Of a stretch of DNA of 64,000 bases, positions 57,261 through 64,000 are shown piece by piece. The position numbers were made by a program, and so were the translations under genes. Numbering within the stretch: position 1 is the stretch's first letter; each line of letters begins with the position of its first letter. The notes under the pieces are model-generated. The model ran no database searches. It was given only the letters and a program-made list of their open reading frames with translations, and was not told the origin of the DNA. The stretch is from Lepturacanthus savala (Eukaryota > Chordata > Actinopteri > Scombriformes > Trichiuridae), in contig CM060466.1 in NCBI GenBank assembly GCA_030544235.1, forward strand, positions 3,255,592-3,319,591, written 5' to 3'.

Positions 57261-57669
57261 ATGATGATAAAGTTTACACTTCTACAGCGGATGAAGTGCT
57301 CTGTAAACAAAACAAGAGCCTCCTCTTCTCCCACTTCAGCTTTTATCACCTTTATGATGCTCTGGATGTTGTTTTTTCACTGATTGGATGTGGAACTTTC
57401 AGAGAACTCACTATGATATACTTTTATATGTGGAGCTCCGCAGGAGCAGTTTATCCATGAGATTTAACAGAGCAGATGGCTTCTGTGTTTTAGGCCTCAT
57501 ATGTGAGCGATCAGCAGGAGTTTTCCTCAGTTTTTTTGATGTATAAATCATTTATATGCCGTGAAGATTGAGGCCGTAGGAGCAATTTGTTCGGAAAGCT
57601 TTTATTCAATTTAAAGATCACTGAGAAATGTAATCGGGTCATAAATTGCACCTGGATGTGAGAGTAAAA

Positions 57670-58288
57670 GTTAATTTTGTCACCTAATTTTCACTTTAGT
57701 TAGTTTAGTTTTAGTCATATTTAGTTAACACATATTCTTTTTTGTTTAGTCAATGAAAAGTCCCAAAGAAACCAAGTATTTTAGTCTCCTTTTAGTCTTA
57801 AACAGCAGGTTGACAGTAATGTTAATCAAAATTAATCTACTCAAACTAATTGATTAATTTAAGTCTTTTTCTCTAGATTTGTATGTCATTATTACCTGAT
57901 GAAGCAGCTCCACATGTTGAATGATTAGGATCTACACGGCTAAAGGAGCCTGGTCTCATATTCACACAAACACATTAATGTTCTGCATATTTTATACATT
58001 GTGAAGTAAGATCAGTATCATGCTAATACCAAAAATCACACTAAATTAAATTGAAGCAGGAATAATTCACACGTTTATCTTCTATTTTTCAGCGTGTTTC
58101 AGGCAGTAACACAGTCACTGAAACACCTGAAATGACTATTGATTAGCAGCATGTTTTGCCAGAGAGGAAGCACTCGCTGCTTCACCTCATTTAGTGCCGA
58201 CAGCACTGGTGGCAGCAGCGGTGGAGGAGAAACACACAGTTTTTATTTAATAAAGTAGCTTTTTTCTCATCAACGAAAAATGTGTTGG
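57670..58288 (+). mobile_element. Left flank of the array-bearing dispersed element
   Basis: 'agtttagttttagtcatatttag' type sequence, then 'gcgtgtttcaggcag', 'gaagcactcgctgc' and 'catttagtgccgacag' match the element at 49400-49905 in order. The match resumes after the array (62070-62106). Confidence 0.6.
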
Positions 58289-61200
58289 CTTTAAGGGCCT
58301 TTTCAGGGTTTTAAGGGCCTTTTCAGGGCTTTAAGGGCCTTTTCAGGGCTTTAAGGGCCTTTTCGGGGTTTTAAGGGCCTTTTCGGGGTTTTAAGGCCTT
58401 TTCGGGGTTTTAAGGGCCTTTTCGGGGTTTTAAGGGCCTTTTCGGGGTTTTAAGGGCCTTTTCGGGGTTTTAAGGCCTTTTCGGGGTTTTAAGGGCCTTT
58501 TCGGGGTTTTAAGGGCCTTTTCGGGGCTTTAAGGGCCTTTTCGGGGCTTTAAGGGCCTTTTCAGGGCTTTAAGGGCCTTTTCGGGGTTTTAAGGGCCTTT
58601 TCGGGGTTTTAAGGGCCTTTTCGGGGCTTTAAGGGCCTTTTCAGGGCTTTAAGGGCCTTTTCAGGACTTTAAGGGCCTTTTCAGGGCTTTAAGGGCCTTT
58701 TCAGGACTTTAAGGGCCTTTTCAGGGCTTTAAGGGCCTTTTCAGGGTTTTAAGGGCCTTTTCAGGGCTTTAAGGGCCTTTTCGGGGTTTTAAGGGCCTTT
58801 TCGGGGCTTTAAGGGCCTTTTCGGGGTTTTAAGGGCCTTTTCGGGGCTTTAAGGGCCTTTTCGGGGTTTTAAGGGCCTTTTCGGGGTTTTAAGGGGCTTT
58901 AAGGGGCTTTTCGGGGCTTTAAGGGCCTTTTCGGGGCTTTAAGGGCCTTTTCAGGGTTTTAAGGGGCTTTTCGGGGCTTTAAGGGCCTTTTCAGGGCTTT
59001 AAGGGCCTTTTCAGGGTTTTAAGGGCCTTTTCAGGGCTTTAAGGGCCTTTTCGGGGTTTTAAGGGCCTTTTCGGGGCTTTAAGGGCCTTTTCGGGGTTTT
59101 AAGGGCCTTTTCGGGTTTTAAGGGCCTTTTCAGGGCTTTAAGGGCCTTTTCAGGACTTTAAGGGCCTTTTCAGGGCTTTAAGGGCCTTTTCAGGGTTTTA
59201 AGGGCCTTTTCGGGGCTTTAAGGGCCTTTTCGGGGTTTTAAGGGCCTTTTCGGGGCTTTAAGGGCCTTTTCGGGGTTTTAAGGGCCTTTTCGGGGTTTTA
59301 AGGGGCTTTAAGGGGCTTTTCGGGGCTTTAAGGGCCTTTTCGGGGCTTTAAGGGCCTTTTCAGGGTTTTAAGGGCCTTTTCAGGGCTTTAAGGGCCTTTT
59401 CGGGGTTTTAAGGGCCTTTTCGGGGTTTTAAGGGCCTTTTCGGGGCTTTAAGGGCCTTTTCGGGGCTTTAAGGGCCTTTTCAGGGCTTTAAGGGCCTTTT
59501 CAGGACTTTAAGGGCCTTTTCAGGGCTTTAAGGGCCTTTTCAGGACTTTAAGGGCCTTTTAAGGGCCTTTTCGGGGTTTTAAGGCCTTTTCGGGGCTTTA
59601 AGGGCCTTTTCGGGGTTTTAAGGCCTTTTCGGGGCTTTAAGGGCCTTTTCGGGGCTTTAAGGGCCTTTTCAGGGCTTTAAGGGCCTTTTCAGGGCTTTAA
59701 GGGCCTTTTCAGGACTTTAAGGGCCTTTTCAGGGCTTTAAGGGCCTTTTCAGGACTTTAAGGGCCTTTTCAGGGCTTTAAGGGCCTTTTCAGGGTTTTAA
59801 GGGCCTTTTCGGGGCTTTAAGGGCCTTTTCGGGGTTTTAAGGGCCTTTTCGGGGCTTTAAGGGCCTTTTCGGGGTTTTAAGGGCCTTTTCGGGGTTTTAA
59901 GGGGCTTTAAGGGCCTTTTCAGGGTTTTAAGGGCCTTTTCAGGGCTTTAAGGGCCTTTTCGGGGTTTTAAGGGCCTTTTCGGGGTTTTAAGGGCCTTTTC
60001 GGGGCTTTAAGGGCCTTTTCGGGGCTTTAAGGGCCTTTTCAGGGCTTTAAGGGCCTTTTCAGGACTTTAAGGGCCTTTTCAGGGCTTTAAGGGCCTTTTC
60101 AGGACTTTAAGGGCCTTTTCAGGGCTTTAAGGGCCTTTTCAGGGTTTTAAGGGCCTTTTCAGGGCTTTAAGGGCCTTTTCGGGGTTTTAAGGGCCTTTTC
60201 GGGGCTTTAAGGGCCTTTTCGGGGTTTTAAGGGCCTTTTCGGGGCTTTAAGGGCCTTTTCGGGGTTTTAAGGGCCTTTTCGGGGTTTTAAGGGGCTTTAA
60301 GGGCCTTTTCGGGGCTTTAAGGGCCTTTTCGGGGCTTTAAGGGCCTTTTCAGGGTTTTAAGGGGCTTTTCGGGGCTTTAAGGGCCTTTTCAGGGCTTTAA
60401 GGGCCTTTTCAGGGTTTTAAGGGCCTTTTCAGGGCTTTAAGGGCCTTTTCGGGGTTTTAAGGGCCTTTTCGGGGCTTTAAGGGCCTTTTCGGGGTTTTAA
60501 GGGCCTTTTCGGGTTTTAAGGGCCTTTTCAGGGCTTTAAGGGCCTTTTCAGGACTTTAAGGGCCTTTTCAGGGCTTTAAGGGCCTTTTCAGGGTTTTAAG
60601 GGCCTTTTCGGGGCTTTAAGGGCCTTTTCGGGGTTTTAAGGGCCTTTTCGGGGCTTTAAGGGCCTTTTCGGGGTTTTAAGGGCCTTTTCGGGGTTTTAAG
60701 GGGCTTTAAGGGGCTTTTCGGGGCTTTAAGGGCCTTTTCGGGGCTTTAAGGGCCTTTTCGGGGTTTTAAGGGCCTTTTCGGGGCTTTAAGGGCCTTTTCG
60801 GGGTTTTAAGGGCCTTTTCGGGGTTTTAAGGGCCTTTTCGGGGCTTTAAGGGCCTTTTCGGGGCTTTAAGGGCCTTTTCAGGGCTTTAAGGGCCTTTTCA
60901 GGACTTTAAGGGCCTTTTCAGGGCTTTAAGGGCCTTTTCAGGACTTTAAGGGCCTTTTCAGGGCTTTAAGGGCCTTTTCAGGGTTTTAAGGGCCTTTTCA
61001 GGGCTTTAAGGGCCTTTTCGGGGTTTTAAGGGCCTTTTCGGGGCTTTAAGGGCCTTTTCGGGGTTTTAAGGGGCTTTAAGGGCCTTTTCGGGGCTTTAAG
61101 GGCCTTTTCGGGGTTTTAAGGGCCTTTTCGGGGCTTTAAGGGCCTTTTCGGGGTTTTAAGGGCCTTTTCGGGGTTTTAAGGGGCTTTAAGGGGCTTTTCG

Positions 61201-62069
61201 GGGCTTTAAGGGCCTTTTCGGGGCTTTAAGGGCCTTTTCAGGGTTTTAAGGGCCTTTTCAGGGCTTTAAGGGCCTTTTCGGGGTTTTAAGGGCCTTTTCG
61301 GGGTTTTAAGGGCCTTTTCGGGGCTTTAAGGGCCTTTTCGGGGCTTTAAGGGCCTTTTCAGGGCTTTAAGGGCCTTTTCAGGACTTTAAGGGCCTTTTCA
61401 GGGCTTTAAGGGCCTTTTCAGGACTTTAAGGGCCTTTTCAGGGCTTTAAGGGCCTTTTCAGGGTTTTAAGGGCCTTTTCAGGGCTTTAAGGGCCTTTTCG
61501 GGGTTTTAAGGGCCTTTTCGGGGCTTTAAGGGCCTTTTCGGGGTTTTAAGGGGCTTTAAGGGGCTTTTCGGGGCTTTAAGGGCCTTTTCAGGGCTTTAAG
61601 GGCCTTTTCAGGGTTTTAAGGGCCTTTTCAGGGCTTTAAGGGCCTTTTCGGGGTTTTAAGGGCCTTTTCGGGGCTTTAAGGGCCTTTTCGGGGTTTTAAG
61701 GGCCTTTTCGGGTTTTAAGGGCCTTTTCGGGGCTTTAAGGGCCTTTTCGGGGTTTTAAGGGCCTTTTCAGGGCTTTAAGGGCCTTTTCAGGGTTTTAAGG
61801 GCCTTTTCGGGGCTTTAAGGGCCTTTTCAGGGTTTTAAGGGCCTTTTCGGGGCTTTAAGGGCCTTTTCGGGGCTTTAAGGGCCTTTTCAGGGCTTTGATT
61901 TCGCCTTTTCGGGGCTTTAAGGGCATTTTCGGGGCTTTAAGGGCCTTTTCGGGGCTTTAAGGGCCTTTTCGGGGCTTTAAGGGCCTTTTCAGGGCTTTGA
62001 TTTCGCCTTTTCGGGGCTTTAAGGGCCTTTTCAGGGCTTTAAGGGCCTTTTCAGGGCTTTGATTTCGCC
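58289..62069 (+). repeat. ~3.8-kb minisatellite of a 20-bp unit
   Basis: About 189 units of AAGGGCCTTTTCRGGGYTTT. The two variable positions (A/G and C/T) and occasional AGGACTTT or AAGGGG forms create recurring patterns. 'ttttaaggggctttaagg' recurs at about 58888, 59298, 59896, 60286, 60696, 61066, 61176 and 61546, mostly 370-410 apart, so blocks of 18-20 units were copied together. TAA occurs in every frame on both strands, so it cannot encode protein. The last 180 bases contain three 'gctttgatttcgcc' variants. Confidence 0.95.
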
Positions 62070-62143
62070 GAATATATTTTATCTAGTCTTCGTGTGATGA
62101 AATTAAAAGTGGTGTGTGTGATTGTGTGGTTTCCCTGCTTCAG

Positions 62144-62299
62144 GAGGACCAGCAGCCTTCTCTCCTGGTAACCTGAGCACCAGCAGCAGCGCCAGCAGCA
62201 CCCTGGGCAGCCCCGACAACGACGAGTACATCCTCTCCTTCGAGACCATCGACAAAATGAGACGCGTGTCGTCGTATTCTTCGCTCAACTCCCTCATAG
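62144..62299 (+). CDS. rptor: Raptor exon M (AMPK-site exon)
   Basis: Completes Gly and encodes 51 codons, GPAAFSPGNLSTSSSASST, LGSPDNDEYILSFETIDKM and RRVSSYSSLNSLI, plus one base of a Gly codon. MRRVSSYSSLNS aligns with the human AMPK/14-3-3 site at S792 (RRASSY). The serine is kept and the residue two before S792's partner changes Ala to Val. LGSP aligns with S771. The Ser-rich stretch is the disordered linker. The acceptor is CTGCTTCAG and the donor ATAG/GTAAAA. A 3.8-kb minisatellite ends 74 bases upstream. Confidence 0.95.
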
Positions 62300-64000
62300 G
62301 TAAAATAAAACAATCATTCTTCTTATTCAGCCTCAACAGAGCACCCTGAAATTCAAGCTGTTTGTCCAGGAATCACGAATTTCAGCCTAAAACCAGTTCA
62401 TGCATGAATCAGCGACATCTTCAGGCACAATAAAAGTCATTATTTAGCTGGAAAATACCCAGTTTTTGCAGTGCTCCTCCAAAATAACGATGCTTAATGG
62501 AATGTAGGTGTCGCTATTTCATGTTTCCATCACTAAATGTTGTATTTTTTAAGGTTCTACTCAGAAAATAGCACAATTATTGATTTCATCACCATAAAAG
62601 ACAAGGCACTTTGGTTGGAATTGGAGTTATTAAACTCCAAACATCACAAAACGTATAAATTCAAATATCTCAAACATGATAGAAGCACAAATTCAACACT
62701 AAAGACACTATTTTCATTCACATTTTGAGCTTCTTTCTAGTTTGGGGTTTAGAGGAAGGAGCGACTGATCTGCAGAGGAGAGAATGTTAGATTTACATTC
62801 ATCAAGTGGCCAGAAACACAACCTCACATCATCGCTAATGTTGCTCTGCGTCTACGGCCAAGACGCTGATTAATGCTGCTATAAGAGACACGGCCGTAAT
62901 TATCCATCATCACTTTTACTGTGAAACCCACAGACATAATAATTTAGAGGCTGAGTCATTTCTGAAGTGTGTGTGTGTTTAAAATATCATCTTGTTGTTC
63001 CTTGTATTTAATCTATTTAATGCCAAAGTCTATGACTGGTGTTTTCTACAAAAATAGGAAATTAAAAAATAGTCTGTCTCTATAATAAACCAAAAAAAAA
63101 ACTGGGATAAATAGTTTTTTGTTGTATATGTGCAAACAGCAACTGTTAGTTGCCAGTAATTAAAATGCTATTTTCTGCAAAGGAGAATAGAAAATGGAAA
63201 AAAAAATAGATGCATAAGATGATTGTTAGTGACTCGACTGATATAATTATATGCATGAAAAAAAAATTGGTCAGTTTTCAGCATTTCAGCAAGAGTTTTC
63301 AAATACTGAGGTTAGCATTCTATATATAATAGACAATTTACTGGCAAATGAGTAATTATTAGGCTATAATGTATGACATAACATGTTAATGTGATGTTTA
63401 ATCGCATTATTTACTACTTATATCCATATAATATCCTGTTATTGATGGATAATTCATACTGTGACTTCCTCATTGTAGCCGAAGCTACATTTACAGCAGG
63501 TTACAGGTTAGCATCTGTTGCATCTGTAGGCTACTTCACCGTTTCTCTCATTCTCTTAGAATATTACATTTTTCAGCATTTCTCCTGTTTGCCAGCTCAT
63601 CCTCTGCCGCTCTCGCTGGTAGAAATGAAAACTTAGATTGATGATGCAGCGTCTGATTCATTCAAACGCTAAAAACAGAAGCTGCAACGTCACAATGCTG
63701 TTTACTTTCCCTTTCAGTGGGTCACATAAGGCCCATTGATGTCCTGATAATTAGCTGGGCTTCATGGATTTGGTTTATCAATATTTTTACTTGCTGAAAT
63801 GTCGCCTTAGGGGGAAAAAAAATACCAAGGTCATGACCTCAGTGTCGTTAATGGTGGCTACGGCCTTGAAACCCGTCCGACAGGTGCAGGGACGGAGGGG
63901 AAAGCTCCGGTCTAAGAATAGAACAAGTGTAAAAAAGGTTTGCAGATGTGTCAAGGAGCAGAGGACCAGACCCTGTGAGTGCTTTTCCTGGTTCTCAGTG
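62300..64000. other. Intron after exon M
   Basis: 63010-63250 is an inverted copy of dispersed family X ('caaacagcaactgttagttg', 'attaaaatgctattttctgc'). The rest has no recognised feature. The next raptor exon (beginning GVSFNSVYTQIW in human as remembered) was looked for and not found. The final CAGTG does not fit its phase. Confidence 0.45.

Noticed and set aside
63990..64000. Start of the next raptor exon after 'ttctcag'
   Set aside because: Exon M ends in the first base of a Gly codon, so the next exon must start with G plus one base. TG would give Val and does not fit the known SLIGVSF continuation.

Overview
This is intronic and exonic DNA from a vertebrate, almost certainly a teleost and probably a percomorph fish. 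Thirteen short exons with good splice borders spell, in order and on the + strand, the middle of raptor (RPTOR), the mTORC1 scaffold. The rest is typical teleost intron: CA/TG microsatellites, minisatellites, many small non-autonomous DNA transposons, a tRNA-type SINE and an L2-like LINE remnant. No bacterial, phage or viral locus, no RNA gene and no second protein-coding gene was recognised. Exon identities rest on reading the translations against the human raptor protein as I remember it. Human residue numbers are anchored on S696, S722 and S792 and are approximate.

Layout. 1-6719 is the end of an upstream intron. Exons, lettered A-M here: A 6720-6820, B 9613-9757, C 18588-18663, D 23633-23734, E 31633-31716, F 34683-34793, G 37227-37301, H 37952-38017, I 45035-45226, J 48939-49079, K 50456-50576, L 52224-52373, M 62144-62299. 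From 62300 on is intron and the next exon is not reached. The exons total 1520 nt (about 506 codons), with no frameshift or stop and with matching phases at every junction. They run from the end of the RNC domain through the HEAT/armadillo solenoid into the phosphorylated linker, ending just after the AMPK-site motif (S792 in human). The 5' part (RNC) and the 3' part (WD40 propeller) lie outside the window.

Intron content. B-C: a ~180-bp tandem repeat, three blocks of a 22-bp repeat, an L2-like remnant. C-D: a (TG)71 tract and a piggyBac-like MITE with TTAA duplications. D-E: a degenerate ~31-bp repeat, a SINE, a TTAA MITE, a (GT)76 tract. F-G: a hAT-like element placed directly at the exon F donor, and another TTAA MITE. 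H-I: exactly forty 30-bp units each carrying an inverted CCAAT box, a polypyrimidine tract, and a duplicated ~1-kb block. L-M: a fold-back composite built from Tc1 transposase pieces, a second piggyBac-like MITE, and a ~3.8-kb array of a 20-bp unit lying inside a dispersed repeat.

I did not find a convincing new biological system. The most interesting structure is the way mobile elements and dinucleotide repeats press on raptor splice sites. A hAT-like element appears to have inserted into the exon F 5' splice site, with the target duplication keeping the donor. TG runs upstream and CA runs downstream of exons D and F could pair in RNA. The exon K acceptor is a TG run with almost no polypyrimidine tract. 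The large minisatellites come next.
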